Part shown: one piece after another, positions 11,616-24,900 of the stretch
How the letters are laid out: the number at the start of each line of letters is the position of its first letter
Position numbering within the stretch: position 1 is the stretch's first letter
Origin: Colletotrichum lupini
Taxonomy: Eukaryota; Ascomycota; Sordariomycetes; Glomerellales; Glomerellaceae
Assembly: GCF_023278565.1 (NCBI RefSeq)
Contig: NC_064682.1
Coordinates: 186,001-250,000 of the forward strand
Length of the DNA stretch: 64,000 bases
Reading direction: 5' to 3'
Notes under the pieces: generated by a model
What the model saw: the letters and a program-made list of their open reading frames with translations, nothing else
Told to the model about the DNA's origin: nothing
The model's database searches: none
Translations under genes and position numbers: made by a program

Positions 11616-12666
11616 TTAGCTGTGTTCTGCGCCCATCGAGGGGACTCCTTGTTCCGTATCCGCGTCGAACATCTTCCAGTCGACGTATGATTCCCCTTCA
11701 TTCGTACCGTTTGGACATGGTAGGTTATCCATTTGCATCCCTCCTCCGCCAGACGCCGGTGCCGAAGCGCCCCCGGCCATGCTCGATGATACCAAGTTTT
11801 GGGCCGCGCCAGAAATGTACTCCTCGATAAAAGAGCACCCACAGCTACCGTGTTGAAGCACCATGGTCTTCAACATGAGGATCTCGCCTCGGAGCAACGC
11901 AGCCTCGTCGTTGAGGTTCTTGTTGATGTTTTCGGCCATCGCCTCCTGGGTTTGTAGCTCCTCGACTCCCTTTTGCTTCTTCTTTCTGCACTTGTAAGCT
12001 GCCTCCCGATTCCGTGCTCGGATCTTGTTCTTCTTGGCTTCGGCGCCGCTGCGTTTGTCCCCTGTGTCGATGGCGCCGCTCGTTGATGTGTTTGAGGCTC
12101 GTCGGGTGCTGCCTTTCTGCCGTGCTTCCGCGCCTGTCTTTGGTGCGACAACATCTGGTCCAGCATCCTCGGAAATCCTCGGTCGCCCCCTACGTCGCTT
12201 TGGAGATTCTATCGCCTCGATTGGTAAAGATGGTTTCGTTTCACTTGCGGAATCGAAAACCAGAGGATCAATCGGTGGGAGTTTCGGTGAATTTGTGTTA
12301 TTATGTGGTGAGATGACGGAGCTTATTGGTGACGCTAATCCTTCTGCCTGATTGCTGGCAGGAGAATTTTGCCATGAATGAGGACCTTGCCCTTGTGTTG
12401 AGGCCGAAGACCGGCGGTCTACTTCAAAAGGAGGATTCGCGGCTGGAACCCGGGACGAGGCGAAAGTCGCTTGTAGATCATTGCTGCCGAATGTCTGTTG
12501 TGAATGTTGCTGCTGGTGCTGCTGCTCTGTTTGTGATTGAGGTTGCTCGAAGTCACTTATAGACTGGTCTACATGTTCAAGTTAGGATACGGCCTGAAAT
12601 TGAGGAATATTTAATGGATAACCCACTTTGTTGAGGTATGCTTACACTGCTGCCGGAGAATGCCAT
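11616..12666 (-). CDS. bZIP transcription factor (ATF/CREB-like)
   Basis: Two exons: a 19-base first exon 12666-12648 (MAFSGS plus one base) and exon 2, 12568-11616, giving 323 residues. The acceptor follows a clear CTAAC branch point and ATGTAG. The N-terminal half is Gln-rich and then Ser/Pro-rich (SPISSVISPHNNTNSPKLPP). An AT-hook-like stretch, SPKRRRGRPRI, sits near residue 125. The basic region KIRARNREAAYKCRKKKQKG has the N-x2-A-A-x2-C-R signature of ATF/CREB-type bZIPs. The heptad leucines follow in VEELQTQEAMAENINKNL and ALLRGEILMLKTMVLQH. The segment HGSCGCSFIEEYI after the zipper is shared by fungal ATF-type factors. It should act as a nuclear dimer; targets are not visible. Confidence 0.86.
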
Positions 12667-15600
12667 CTCGAGCTCTCTTTTCGCTGCGATGCGACTCTTA
12701 CAGGGGACGGCAGGGGGAGAACAGGGTTGTCTCGACTGGCTAGGCTAGCCTTGGCTGGAGACGAAAGCTTAAGCAAGCAATGGTGGTATCACGAAGGTAA
12801 TTCTTGGTGTTACTGATTAATTGTGCGTATTAGATGGACGATAAGCCTGTCTTTGGCGAAGAACAATAACGATTTGAAGAAAGTCGAAAGTGGCTAGAAA
12901 CGAGAAACACACACACGTACCGCGTCAAGGGGTTCGTGACGAGGTCCTACGATCCTTTTAAAGGAACACAGCACTAATTCGCGGAAGACGAGGTGGGGGG
13001 GCAAAGAGTCTGTGGTCTTGTCCCTGGGCCCGATTAGGACAAGCACCTCATGGCACGGCGGCACCAAGGCAAGACACGGCAAGCCAAGAAGAGGGATCCT
13101 GTACGGTGGAACCAGCGCCAGTAATAAGATCAGCGTACCGCAGTTCGGGTAAGCAGTGCTTCTTGAGAAGCTCATGGACTAATTAGCGGGGTGGCTTCGG
13201 CCGAGCTCAACAAGGTCAAAGAGGGGCCTTGACTCCCGTGAGCCTTGACTTTTGAGGCCTTGTCACATAACAGCTGCCGAGGTGCGGGATGCAAAGAGTG
13301 TTTGCCACTATGAGAGTAAGTAGCGTCTAGGTAGTGTGCAGATTCCCGTCCCTCCTGGCTTGGCTTGGCTCGGCTATACCAACATAATGCTAGCACGAAG
13401 GGAAGCGGCTTCAACGAACCCTAGGTGCCTATGTGTTGGCCAGGAACGATGGGGTAGAGAAAATAAGGGGAGGTGTTTGCGACGTCAACATGTACGATGA
13501 CGGAGAGGCACTATCCTACACGGTTTCCGTAACCTGCTTTCGTTGGTAAGGCAGGGGGGCGCGGGAGCTTTCCTCCGGGCTTGTAGTGGTACGAGTCGAA
13601 TCTCAGCTCACGGAGTTGTTTCCGTAGAGAAGTGAACCAATAGACATGTCTCAATGGCTAGCTTTCGATCAGAGGCATGCCGGGTCGACCAGGAACTGCT
13701 TACTTGTGCTTGGCTAGTTGGGCCCTTGTAATCCACTAATTAAGATGGAATCTCCCTCTTGTTCTCTTGTCCATGCTCGATCATTCCCGTGGCATACCCA
13801 CTGTGCCACTTTGATCTACCATCCCGAGTGTCCGAGGTATGCCATTGGATAATTACCAGAGGAAGCAAATCGGAAATGTGGCTTGCCTTGAAGTGGCGAA
13901 CCTGCAAGGAGGAGTGTGCCAGTGTGCCTCGGAGCCCCGGCTTGGACGCGACGACGAGCCACAGTTTCGACCCCGCGAGGCAGGTCAAACAGGCTTTCAT
14001 CTTACATGTGCCGTCGCAGCCACGAGCTGGTGAGCGTCAAATGGCCCTTGAAATCTCTGGGCTGTTGGCGATTCTCCACCACCGCGTCATCACTGGGTTG
14101 CTTCATTGAGATACCTTTCGTTGGAAGACGGGAGTTCTTCTTCGCGGCCCAATCCTGACGGTTCCTAGGTCAATCGAATTGTCAGTTACGATTCGAGTTC
14201 TGGAATCCTGGGACTGCATCGTCCTATCTTTGCGGCTTGCCAATATTTCCGTGGTGCATTACGCTCCAATGGACGAGCCTTTTTCAGGAGCAAAGATTGT
14301 CTGTGACCCTGTAAACTCCGATGGAATTCCTGATCTCGATTTGAAGGAATCCCATTCTGCTTAGCGATCACATTTCTGGACCACCACTCGACGCTAGTTT
14401 AGCGCATGGGTTATCATCTTCTTCGGAGCACAATCTCCACGAATTTCCACTGACATTGAAGTTTCTGTCCTTGTCCCTCTCCAATTTCTTCCACCCGTGC
14501 CACTCATTACCCTACTTCTCACAGGAGGTGTGGCGCAGTTGACTCTCTTGAGTTGCCGGCAACGAGTAGTCACACTTTGGGGTTTAGAGCAACTGCTCAA
14601 TCATGCCACTCAGAACTGGGGTCATTGCCTCTTCTTGACATTCCCTTACTTGGCTAACCCACCGTCAGCTGATTGGCTTCAAGTATCACTCTACTGCAAA
14701 TCTCTAGCGTACAGTCACGAGGGAACAAGCTAGAGCCGAAACTCGAACCGCAGATGGTCCTCCGTCCGGGCCGATCGGCCTATTCCGCACAAGTTTCACC
14801 CGGCTATCGGACTAGTCCCAGAAGTGAGGGGTTTGGAGATGCTTCTACCTAGCTTATCCCGCACAGCTCTCCAAACTCTAACCATTGACAGTAAAAGGCC
14901 GTCCGCGTCTGCAGCTAAGTACGCACAGTGTATCGGTAATGCAAAGCCTGTCTGCTTGAGCCGTGCATCTGTAATGCTGTAGCTGGTCTGACATTTTGAT
15001 GTCGGATTGTCTTCTATTAGGACAGGTGCTACAGAGTAGCGACAGCATAGCGCTCCCCTTGATGGAAACAAAAGTTCCAGTCTTATCAAGCTCCTGGCAT
15101 TCTGGCACTTGTACCTCAACCTCAAGTCGTTCACTCAACCCACCTCACTTCTACCGGGCACGCTTTTCGTAAACACCTCGAAACTTTGAATCAGTATTTA
15201 TCTGATCCCGCAGCTGCGGCTCGCTCTTTTAGGATTGTGTCCCGATGCCAGCGTCTGAGCCATCTTGGACTTGAACGGACTGACCGTCAAGATCCAACCC
15301 CCAACCAGGTCCGGCCATCGATACGATAGAAACGAACGCCATCATGGGCAATCACGATGGTCCGATCCAACTTCTACTTGCAACGGTTTCTCCAGGCTCG
15401 GCTGGTGTCGCTCTTTTTCTCGCTCTCTTCGCCGAAAACAGGCGCATGCTAGTGTCAAGTCATACGCTATCTGCGGCGTTTGGTTGGCACCAGAAACAAA
15501 AGACTCGTGACAACAGTTTTAATGACCGTCGCAAGGGAAGTTAGGAACCTGCCACTACGCTCTATTGTCTTGGTCCAACTGAATGAGACTAAGCTGCAAT

Positions 15601-16186
15601 TCAGTGGTGCTCTTGACACGGATTGTAATTATTTGCATTTACTATGCGATTCGAGGCCCAAAGTCTAGTCCCAACTGTGAATTGGACACACTATATGATC
15701 ATGACAAATCGGAGTTTAGGACAGGCCTACATATACATGGCTCCTGATAAAATCGCATGCAGTAGATCGTCAGATGGCTAGCTTGTTTGCTTTGTAGCAA
15801 AGTTTACGTTGCTCAGAGTCGTCTCATTGAATACTGGAGGCGGTAAAGAACCAGCCATGATAATGGCCGACCACATCGACAACTTTAGGGAATGAGGTTT
15901 GCCTCCTGGCTCATGGTTCGCTTTATTGCGTATCAAGGTGACAAGAGAAAGCCTTGAACGACGGCATGTAATTCTTTGGGGGCATCAGGGACTTCAAAGT
16001 GGCTGACTGAGTCGTTTCAGAAGACAAAGTGCCACAGACAAACTAGTCATCAATCCGCTGGTTGTGCTAAGAGGCACAGGTATTTAACATTCGCCTACTG
16101 TATTTCATTCAACAATTATGACCACCGTACGACCAACACCAACGCTATTCATATGTGGTAGCTTCAAGTCGCACCGTAATCGCAAC
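12667..16186. other. Intergenic region without supported genes
   Basis: The 3.5 kb upstream of the bZIP gene contains only short frames lacking family motifs on both strands. Part near 12667 must be the bZIP promoter. I see no tRNA, transposon terminus or long repeat here. Confidence 0.45.
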
Positions 16187-17669
16187 TTATGCTAACTTCG
16201 GATACCCCGTTTTGAAGACATTTTCCGGGTCGAACTTCTGCTTGATCTCCCTGAGCCTTGACAGGGTGTCCTCGCCATATGTTGATACCCAATCCATGTC
16301 CCTTTCAGGGCCCAGGTTACGGTTCCCGTATGGAAGCATTTGGCCTTGTTCTGAGAGGGAGTCGACCAAATCATCCGCCCACTTCTTATACTCTTCATAT
16401 TCCGCCGCCTGTGCGGTGGTATCGATGACACCACCCGAGGGAGCTGCTATGCGATGCCTCTTGCGCAGAGGATAACACACTGACGGGTTCGCCTCGATGG
16501 CTCGACCATGAGCGGCATGGATGACAGTAGCCGAGGTTGCACCCGGTGGTGAATTGCTGCCGAACGCACTGGCTGTTCCTGGAGTGAAATATTCGAACAT
16601 CCTCAGTCGAGGATACCAATGGACATTAGTCGGCGAGGGGATTGCATTGAAAAACGTAAAGTCGTCCACTGCAGGCCTAATAAGTTATTGTCGTCTGTAT
16701 GGGATGGCTGCGGTACATACCTTCTGCCACCGTGTTAAGAACAGGCGTACCAAGAGACTTCATCTTCTCAAAGAAAGCCCAACCCTCTTCCAGGTCATCA
16801 TTCTCTGACGTCCAAGCAAACAGCCAGGCAAATACGGGACCAACGCCTGGGAGAGCCATGTGAGTGGCTTCGCCAGTGAAATTGACAGGCAAATTCCTCT
16901 CAAATTCACCAAACTTCTTCAACACTTCGCCAACCTGATCATTGGGAAATCCGAGAAAGCCCGCCAAGAAGCCTGTCTGGGGATACACCTTGAGTTGCAG
17001 CTTGACTACAACACCAAAGTTGCCGTTGCCAGCGCCGCAAAGAGCCCAGAGCAAATCAGGATGATCGTTCGTGTCGACGATGTCGCCGTTCGCGAGAACA
17101 ACACGCGCACCGAGGATTTGGTCAGCGCCTAGCCCATGGTAAGCGCTCGTGTATCCGTAACCACCCCCCATAGCCCAGCCAGCGATGCTGACAGTCGGAC
17201 ACCAGCCGTGGGGGGTAACGAGCTTGTGCTGTTGCAGAAAGCGCGCGAGTTTGATGCCCATGATGCCGCCGCCAACGCGGACGGACTTTTTATCCTCGGC
17301 GATGAGGATGCTGTCGAGACTTCTCAGGTCCAAGATGACGCCGTCTTTGCTCTGTGCCTGCCCGAATGTCAAGTCATGCCCACCGCTCCTGAGGCCGAAT
17401 GGGATGTCTTGAGCTTTCAGCTCCTTGATGACGGCCACGACTTCAGCTTCGGTCCTCGGCCTGATGATTGCGAACGGCTGTTGGGTCATGTTCGCGTTGA
17501 AGAAGCTTCGAACTTCCTCATACTTCTCGGCCGAGTTCGTGTATACCAAAAGATTGGAGCAGTTCGTTGTGAGGTTTTTCAGCTTGGGTGCATCTGAAGC
17601 GATCTGCTTCAGCGTCGATGCTGCGGGGTGAGACCCCCGGAACTCTGGTGAAGCCTCAAGTGATGCCAT
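16187..17669 (-). CDS. FAD-linked oxidoreductase (berberine-bridge / p-cresol methylhydroxylase type)
   Basis: Two exons, 17669-16721 and 16668-16187, spliced GTATGT..CCTGCAG in phase 1, give 476 residues. The N-terminal PCMH-type FAD domain spans about residues 55-240, with PFAIIRPRTEAEVVAVIKEL, FGLRSGGHDL (His98, the 8-alpha-histidyl attachment site by family knowledge) and HGWCPTVSIAGWAMGGGYG (Cys157, at the position that gives bicovalent flavinylation). The C-terminus carries the berberine-bridge (BBE) segment YGEDTLSRLREIKQKFDPENVF. These enzymes oxidise alcohols, amines or sugars and often act in secondary metabolism. No signal peptide is visible, so a cytosolic enzyme is more likely than a secreted oligosaccharide oxidase. 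The substrate is unknown. Confidence 0.9.
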
Positions 17670-18408
17670 TGTGGTTGACTTCTCGATATGGAATGTTGGT
17701 TGACATTGCGAAGTGTGAGGTCACAACGGCGCTTATGTATGTCCCGTAAATGCTATGCGCGGAAGGGGATCTGCTGCCAAAGCGCGCAGCGCTCATCTAA
17801 GAATCTAAACAGTGACTATTAATTGGACAGGAACCCGAGAGATTTAGCCATGCTACCGTGGGGGAGGGGTCGGCTAGGCTGACGTGAGATTTAAGCAGGG
17901 CAGTATATGGTTTCTTGACGAAAGTCCCCAAGAGAGGACGCGTACAGATGGACGTATGGCCACGTCGCGATCGGTAACAGCCGCGGATTAGTTGAGGAGC
18001 TGTCAATCTCATGTCAATTTGATGCTCCCTGAAGGATCCAGAAGGAAAGAGCCATTGTAATAGGTCGAGGTCTTGAGCTGTTAATATTCGAGAGGGGTAA
18101 CGATAGGCTGGGCTTGGCATTACTAGTAGCTCAAAATCGTGAGTTGTGTATTATGCGGCTCGAGATGCGCTTGAAACCGATGATGGATTCTGGACTAGGT
18201 GTTCACAGAAGGTAAGATGGTGTAATCAACTCCTGGATTCAACGTGGCGGTCTAGACATGGTAGATGGGCAATCGACGGCCTCCGACGGCCTCCAACCGC
18301 TTCGCATTGTCTGCATTAGAACTCGACAGATCCCAGACACCTATCCAGCCGGAGTGAAGCTCGCCGACTTCTGTTCAAGTGGCATGTGCTTGCGTCTCGA
18401 GACCATCA
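17670..18408. other. Intergenic between oxidoreductase and regulator
   Basis: These 739 bases hold the promoter of the oxidoreductase and the 3' side of the regulator gene. No further coding sequence is supported. Confidence 0.5.
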
Positions 18409-20007
18409 CTATGTGCTGGCTCTCGGAATTCTGGCGACGTGTAGTACTAGCTTTTCGAAAACCTTGATACCGGCAGAATCATGGACATTTTCGGTCCAAA
18501 TGACATCCTCGAGCTTGGCCTTGGCTTCGGGCCATGTAGGTCCCAGAGAGTCTCGCAGATTGGCCAATTTCGGCAAAAGCCAACGGTCGTCCTGCTCTTC
18601 AAAGACGGATATGGCACCGATAACAAGGCTCCAGGCCAGTAGGAGTTTCGTGGCAGCGCATGTGGAGGCTGAGATCTCGAAGTTCTTGCATGCTGACCTA
18701 AGCTTGGTAGTCAAGGAGGTGAACTGGAATTTTGCACCTTGTACCTGGAGGAAGAGGGTGGTGATGTAGCTGATCATCCCAAGGCGACCTAGTTCGGCCA
18801 AGGCATTGTGTGCTGTCGTCTCCGAATACAACAGCCGGTATTGAACGCAAGTCATGAACTCTTGAAATAGGTTCGGGTCAATCTTGCGATTGGTGTGGTA
18901 TAGTGCGGTCGCCAGGCGGGAGAAGTCGTGGAGATCTTGGAAGACGTTGCCCAAGCGACTGTCGGCGGCGTCTAAGAGAAGTCGTATGCTTGAAGAGCCA
19001 GGGCAGACCTCGGAGCCAACAGGGACTTTGCCCAGTATAGAGGAGAAAGCAGGCTCCCATGAGAAGGTATCCCGGAAGTAGAGCGGCTTCTCGCCGGTGC
19101 ATAAACTCCAGCCAATGTCCACCCTTTGCTTCGTCAGATGTTGGGCATGAGATATCGAGGAATGGCACGTACCGGCAGATCTTGACCTGTAATTGAAGAT
19201 TGTGAGAGAAGCTTTCGATTCCTCCCCTTAGCTTCACTATCTGACGCATGCCTTGGATATGTGCGGCGGCATTGTCGCGCTGTCCGAAGATTTCGGCCAC
19301 CATACACATGGACACAATCGTGGCGATGGTCGAGTCGGCCAAAGCCATGTCTTGGTCCGCAATATTTTGGTTCAACAGCTGGAGTGTCTTCCAAATATGG
19401 AAGTTGGTGTGCTTGCTTGGGCTGTCTCCTTTGACAGTGTCGTTCATCAATCCTACCGTGAATAAAATCGAGTGCAGAAACGCGGCATCTGTTAGAAGCC
19501 AGTAGAACCACGGCGTCTTGCTCTCGTCGTACTGCAGGCACCATTCGATGGGGTACATCGTCTCTTTAACGACGGCGTAAACTATGACCAGGTGAGCATA
19601 ACGACAAACTCGGAGCAGGGGCCAAACCCACATTCGAATAGCATGCCTCGAGAGGCCGCGTCAATATCGTCGGCAAATTGGAACATGTAAAGGTCATTGG
19701 GTGTGCGGAATACATGCTCGTACCAGGCAATCTTGTAGAGCTTTTGTTTTCTCGGCTCTTTGACGAGAGCAGTGAGTGACTTGGGCGCAGGTGGTTCCTC
19801 TGGTTCCTGTGGGGGTTGAGGACTAGTCTGGTTGACCCATTTGGTCGAGCGCTTTTGGCCGCCACGAGACGGGCGTGTATTCTTGCCTCGCATGACATGA
19901 CTGCGTATGAGTTTCCGATCGTCTGTCGTGGGCTTTCCAGATGTATCTGTGATGACAAAGGCAAATCCCTTGCTGGCTGCAGTAGCAATGTTAGAGTGGA
20001 CGATCAT
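18409..20007 (-). CDS. Fungal regulator with PF11951-type domain, no zinc cluster
   Basis: Three exons, 20007-19632, 19581-19173 and 19123-18409, give 499 residues. The two introns are 50 and 49 bases; the second has a CTGAC branch point. The protein opens with FAFVITDTSGKPTTDDRK and LIRSHVMRGKNTRPSR, the usual start of fungal proteins in the 'fungal specific transcription factor domain 2' / DUF3468 group. The helical middle includes WFYWLLTDAAFLHSILFTVG and HIQGMRQIVKLRGGI; the HxxGMxxxVxLRGG motif is typical of the family. Many relatives lack the N-terminal Zn2Cys6 cluster, as here, so direct DNA binding is uncertain. It is divergent from the SDR gene at 20915 and next to the FAD oxidoreductase, so it may regulate them (inference). 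Confidence 0.8.
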
Positions 20008-20914
20008 GGGTAGATGGATTAGAGATCATACTAGGCCGTTTCTGGTTTCCCATCTTCAACCCAGCGGATCTCAAGGGTCCTATTGCCTCTTCCAGTGAAT
20101 GATCGAGTGGAGTTCTCGTATGTAATCAGCAATGGCTTGATGGAGACCTGACGGAGCTAAGGGTGCAGTCGAAACGAGCTCTGGGATGCTCTTCGAGCTG
20201 AGTTTGAGGTGAGAAGACCGGTAGGGAGGAAGAACTGTTTACCCAAAGGGGAAAACAATCGAGGAAACGGGTCACGGAGCGTTCAAAGGCAACGAAGACC
20301 AAGCGTAAGACGGCCGGATTTACCCTGAAATCTTGCCTTATCCTGGCCCAATTCCCCCCCTCACTACGACAAAGTAAGCTGGCACGACACGACCAAAGTC
20401 CCTTCGCCGAGTACTGATTGTTGCCTTCTTCCGGCCTAGCGCCGATCCTTCCGGCCTGAGCCCCGCTCGCTGGCGGCCGCTCCGCCACGTGATATCCGGC
20501 GGTTTAGTGGGCCAAGGCACTGGCGGGGGATCCGTACACGCCGTCCACACACCGATTGCTTTCCGGTCTTGGACAAGCCCTGCTTCTCACACTTGATTGA
20601 TGCCCATATTAGGTAACCAGTCGGTCTTCCCTTTCGAGACAGCAATCCATCACCAGGCATCCACGATGCCTCAACTTCAGCCATCTCTAGCGTTTCAGTG
20701 CCTCTGCCCTCCGGTCTACGCGCGTTCAAGAGTGCAAACGCCTTACGTCCCAAGATTGAAGCTGCTCATACCTCAGACGACTTGAAAGCTATATATTCAG
20801 CACGAATCCGATGATGAGTCTCAACATGCTGCTCTGCACAGATCAATGCAATCACATCAACAACCGCAACAACCACAACACCTTAGTTCTTCTCACATCA
20901 CCTCACAACTCATC
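20008..20914. promoter_or_regulatory. Shared upstream region of the divergent regulator and SDR genes
   Basis: 907 bases separate the two divergent start codons. The part next to the SDR gene carries a TATA-like site and a CA-rich leader (caacaaccgcaacaacc), typical of a fungal 5' untranslated region. Minus-strand frames at 20126-20753 are Arg/Pro-rich and unsupported. Confidence 0.45.
20790..20796 (+). promoter_or_regulatory. TATA-like box of the SDR gene
   Basis: TATATAT lies 125 bases before the ATG at 20915 and is followed by a CA-rich presumed leader. Called on motif and spacing only. Confidence 0.4.
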
Positions 20915-21995
20915 ATGACGAGCTCACTTGAACTCACTCCCCTGACAATGGGGCCAGGCAGACTATTCCTTAACTCCCAGTTCTGTGCCACAGTCCGAAC
21001 ACCACCAAAGGACCTCTCCCTCTCCGGGAAGACGGCTATCGTTTCTGGAGCCAATATCGGGCTGGGCTTCACTGCCGCACGCCAGCTGCTCGATCACAAT
21101 CTCTCACGCCTCATCATCGCCGTTCGATCCGCTGAAAGAGGAGAGGCTGCCGCAAAGACCCTGAGAGAAAGCCACCCCGACGCTACGGTCGAGGTCTGGT
21201 CTCTAGACATGCTCTCATACAAGTCCATCCAGGACTTTGCCAACCGCTCTTCCACCTTGCCCCGGATCGACTACGTCATTCTGAATGCCGGCATGGTTCA
21301 GGAAGACTTTAGGCTCTCGCCGGCAGGCCATGAGCAAGTCTTCCAGGTGAACTATCTGTCGACTGCCCTCCTCGCCATCCTTCTCTTGCCAGTCTTGAAG
21401 TCCAAGAAAGCTTCAGGCCAGCCAAGTAGATTGACAATCGTCAACTCGGGTACGGCCTTTATGGCCAAGTTCCCGGAGCAGGACAAGATCCCCATGATAG
21501 CCGCATTTGACGACGAGAAGGCTTTCAATGCCACGGATCGGTATTCGACGTCGAAGCTCTTGGGTCACCTCTTCATCATCAAGCTCGCCGAACACGTCCG
21601 AAGGGAAGACGTCGTCGTCAACCTCGTCGACCCGGGTCTCTGTAAAGGATCAGGACTTCACCGCCACGTCGGCAGCCTCATCAAGACGATAGCGGAGGTG
21701 GGAAAGAGCTTGACGGGGAGAACTCTCGACGTCGGAGCGTCAACATACCTTGATGCCGCTGTCGTCCGAGGAGAAGAGACTCATGGAAGCTACTTGATGG
21801 ACTGGAAAATCTTTCCGTAAGTGCTGACTGCCCACGCCCTTTCGCCGATGGACCTCGCTAACCGCTCGCTGACAAAGCTTTGCCAACATCATCTATACAC
21901 CACAGGGCAAGACCGCCCGAGAGCAATTGTGGGAGGAGACTTTGCAGGAATTGGACTTTGCCGGGGTGCGCTCGATCCTTCGCTCCATGCAGTAG
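20915..21995 (+). CDS. Short-chain dehydrogenase/reductase
   Basis: Two exons, 20915-21816 and 21878-21995, are joined over a 61-base GTAAGT..ACAAAG intron and give 339 residues. An in-frame ATG at 20846 would add a Gln/His-rich leader that looks like 5' untranslated sequence, so 20915 is preferred. The Rossmann start is KTAIVSGANIGLGF (glycine motif GANIGLG at about residues 45-51). YVILNAGM gives the NAG motif near residue 127, IVNSG carries the catalytic Ser, and RYSTSKLLGH supplies the YxxxK pair near residue 211. The C-terminal extension after the intron (FANIIYTPQGKTAREQLWEE) resembles fungal secondary-metabolism SDRs of the retinol-dehydrogenase-like group. An NAD(P)-dependent carbonyl or alcohol oxidoreductase of unknown substrate. 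Confidence 0.9.
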
Positions 21996-24900
21996 GACTC
22001 GCGATAAGGACCTCGCTTCCTTCCGGGCCCTTTTGCCCCGTCAGCCTGGGACTTGGCATTACCTGGGGAACATGTTGGGTCGTATGCAGAAAGTCTAATT
22101 GCTGATTGATGCAGTCGCCTCGGATGGATGCAATAGTTTCTGGTGTCAGTCTGCCTGCTTTTCTTGCTCCGTTTCCGATAAGGTGTTTTGGGTGGATGGG
22201 CTTCGCTTAGATATCTCGTATCATCTTTGGTCATTCCATGGGTATTCTGGTCTACATAGAGTAATTAATTGGCAGTCTCACTTCTCTACCGATTTGTCAG
22301 TTCCAACAACACCCGCTTGTGAACGCCTCAACCGCAGGCAGCCCATCATTATGTCTGGCAAGTGGTGGCGTCAGGATGCTGTGGCGAGCTGGTATGGTGG
22401 CAAGCCGTGATCCACGAACAAGGGAATGAGTACGTGACATCTATCTCGAAGGCTTAGAGATAACGATAAATCTCAAGCTGACATTCATCTACTGAAGTCC
22501 CAATCCTTCAAATCGGATGAACCGTCCGTTACGGCGCAATTGGCGGATGCAAGAAGGCGGAAGAGGTGTGTAGATCGAAGCGAGAGCTCACCATAAGGCG
22601 CAAGATCATCAAGATACTGCGTCTTCATCGGTGCAGCGGACACCATCTAACGCCGTCTCGCAGTCCACGAAGGTCTGGTCCCGGTACCAGAATCCTGTAG
22701 CCTGGCTACGGCAATTTCCTGCTTGACATGACAGCTTATGCCAAGGTGCCTCACCACTTATGTACGGTCGGTGTGGCAAGGCGCCTTCTTAGTTGAGATG
22801 GTACGTTGTATTGCTATCCCAACTGAAGGGGGCTAGGCTCGGCCCCTCCAACGATGAGTGAGCTTCCACCTTTGCATTACAACACTCAGGAGAACAATGG
22901 CATAGCGACCCGTGAGAACTAGCAAACGATCCTCAAGTCTTGGCGATCTTACCTTTTGGATGGCTCGCGATAGGGTATCACCGGTTGAGTGCCATCGCCG
23001 AGCTGTCGGATGCGTTAACTCGGGGTTTCTCTATGTCCTGAGAAGGAAGTGATATTGCAGCCGAACGTCACCGGCGTGTGGTTCCAGCCCTCTCTTCGTG
23101 CCCCCCTTGACTTGTACGTAGCTGAGCGATGAAGCGGTATGATGACCACTTCTGGACCTGCGCCCGCTGCCAAGACGCCGCATTATTTGTACATAGAAAG
23201 CGTCCAAGTTCCAACAGACCTCACTGGCACTCCGCAAACTAAGAAGGACCCGAGCCAGGGGATCGCTGCGGATGACCCTAGAGCCAAACGACCCTGGCGA
23301 TTCCGCGCGATGGACATCTGTCGACTCCAGGCGCAAAACATCTGCGGCGATTCCTCAGCTCGCCCAGCGGAGTATCTCCCAAGACTTTTCCAAGACGGCA
23401 AGATGCGCCCATACGAAGCATTGGCATCGCCAAGGAGAAAGCCAAGTTGCCGCGAACCGAGGTTTCTGCAGTGGTTTACGCATCGTGGTTCTTGGAAGAA
23501 GTTTCGTTCCAGCGTCTACAACATGAGAGTTCTGACGAACGTAAAAAATGTAATTTATCAAGGGAAAGTTTAAAAGAACCTTCAATCATCGTTTCGTGAC
23601 GGTAATCGTTATTGGAAACAGCCGTCTAGATCATTGGTTAAAGGCGAGTCATTGGGTTAGTTTGCGCCAAGAGACCATTTCGAACTCACATTGAATACGG
23701 AAGCTTCTTAACAGTCGCCCTGGCGCATGACTGACGATTTCGACCATGAGGAAGCAAGCTATTCGCGTAGTTCCTGACTTATTCACGGGCTGCCACATCT
23801 GCCGCCACGCCGCCCGAAGAGCAAGAAATGGAATCCAGGACATGGCTTGCGATGGCCCAGCGCGGAGTCGCGCCGCACAAACGTTCCTGACGTCTCTTGG
23901 CACGCCTAACAAAGTGCCTGCTGTGTTTCGAGCACATAATGAATGATAAGAGATCACGCGCCTATTGCGATAACAGTGGAGGGAATTACACCATGTCGAG
24001 TTGGCCAGCATCCCTGATGCAACATCAAGCTCGCAACGCGTTGTGTACCCAATCGCAGCGTCGGTTTTTGACCTGCCGAAAGAAGACCAGTGCCGGTCGG
24101 GAGTGTGCTCTTGCGCGAACGACAAGACACCGTACGGAAAAGCTGTTGGCCTGTTGTGCGTGGACGGTCTTGAAAATGGCGGGTGGCTAGTCCCTGTAAG
24201 CCAAGACTTCAATGTCACAGGGCAAACGCCGCGGCCGGCTGTGATTTCGAGGGCTTATCATCGGCTCGTAAGCTGGCGCGAAAGCATCATGTTCCGCAGG
24301 GAGTTCCGCGCGCCGGCAATCCTACCGGCGAACATCTATGTTGTGTGTATCGTATCCGATGCAAGTCTGATGTCCGTTTGAAATCGAGAAGTGAAGTGCC
24401 CATTATCGGCGAGCGATCTGGGAAGAATAAGCGCAAAGAAAAATCCGTGAGCGCATGTCGAATGCTGGTTAGGTGGTATAGTGAAAAGGTACGGATATAG
24501 ACCACAAAATCGACAGCAATCTGGCCCAAATCGCACGGAGTGGCTAGCCAATTGTACGGCAGAAGACTGACAGGGATGACTGATAGGACGCGTTGCTTGA
24601 TCCATCTAATAAGCTGCCGATGTTTGGCGCCAGTCTGGTTCGAGCATGGATGATGGCCGTCAAAAAGTTCCTCCAGAAGCAGTGTTCTGCGTCCCTCCGC
24701 CCCCGCACACCTAGCTGAAGTTCTGAACACAGATTACACAGATTAATCAACTTGCCACCTTGTGGCTGGTCGGATGATACGACTCCTCTTTGTTCACGGC
24801 TCTTGAGTGGTCAATTCGGTTGCAAATCCCCCGTCCATCTGGCTGATAAGAGTTGGAGAGATGGGCTGGGGGAGAGAGAGGGGGAAGGGACAGACAGACA

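Noticed and set aside
23649..24381. Overlapping frames on both strands, one mildly Cys-containing
   Set aside because: No signal peptide, stops just upstream in frame, and no splice sites giving a longer coherent protein.
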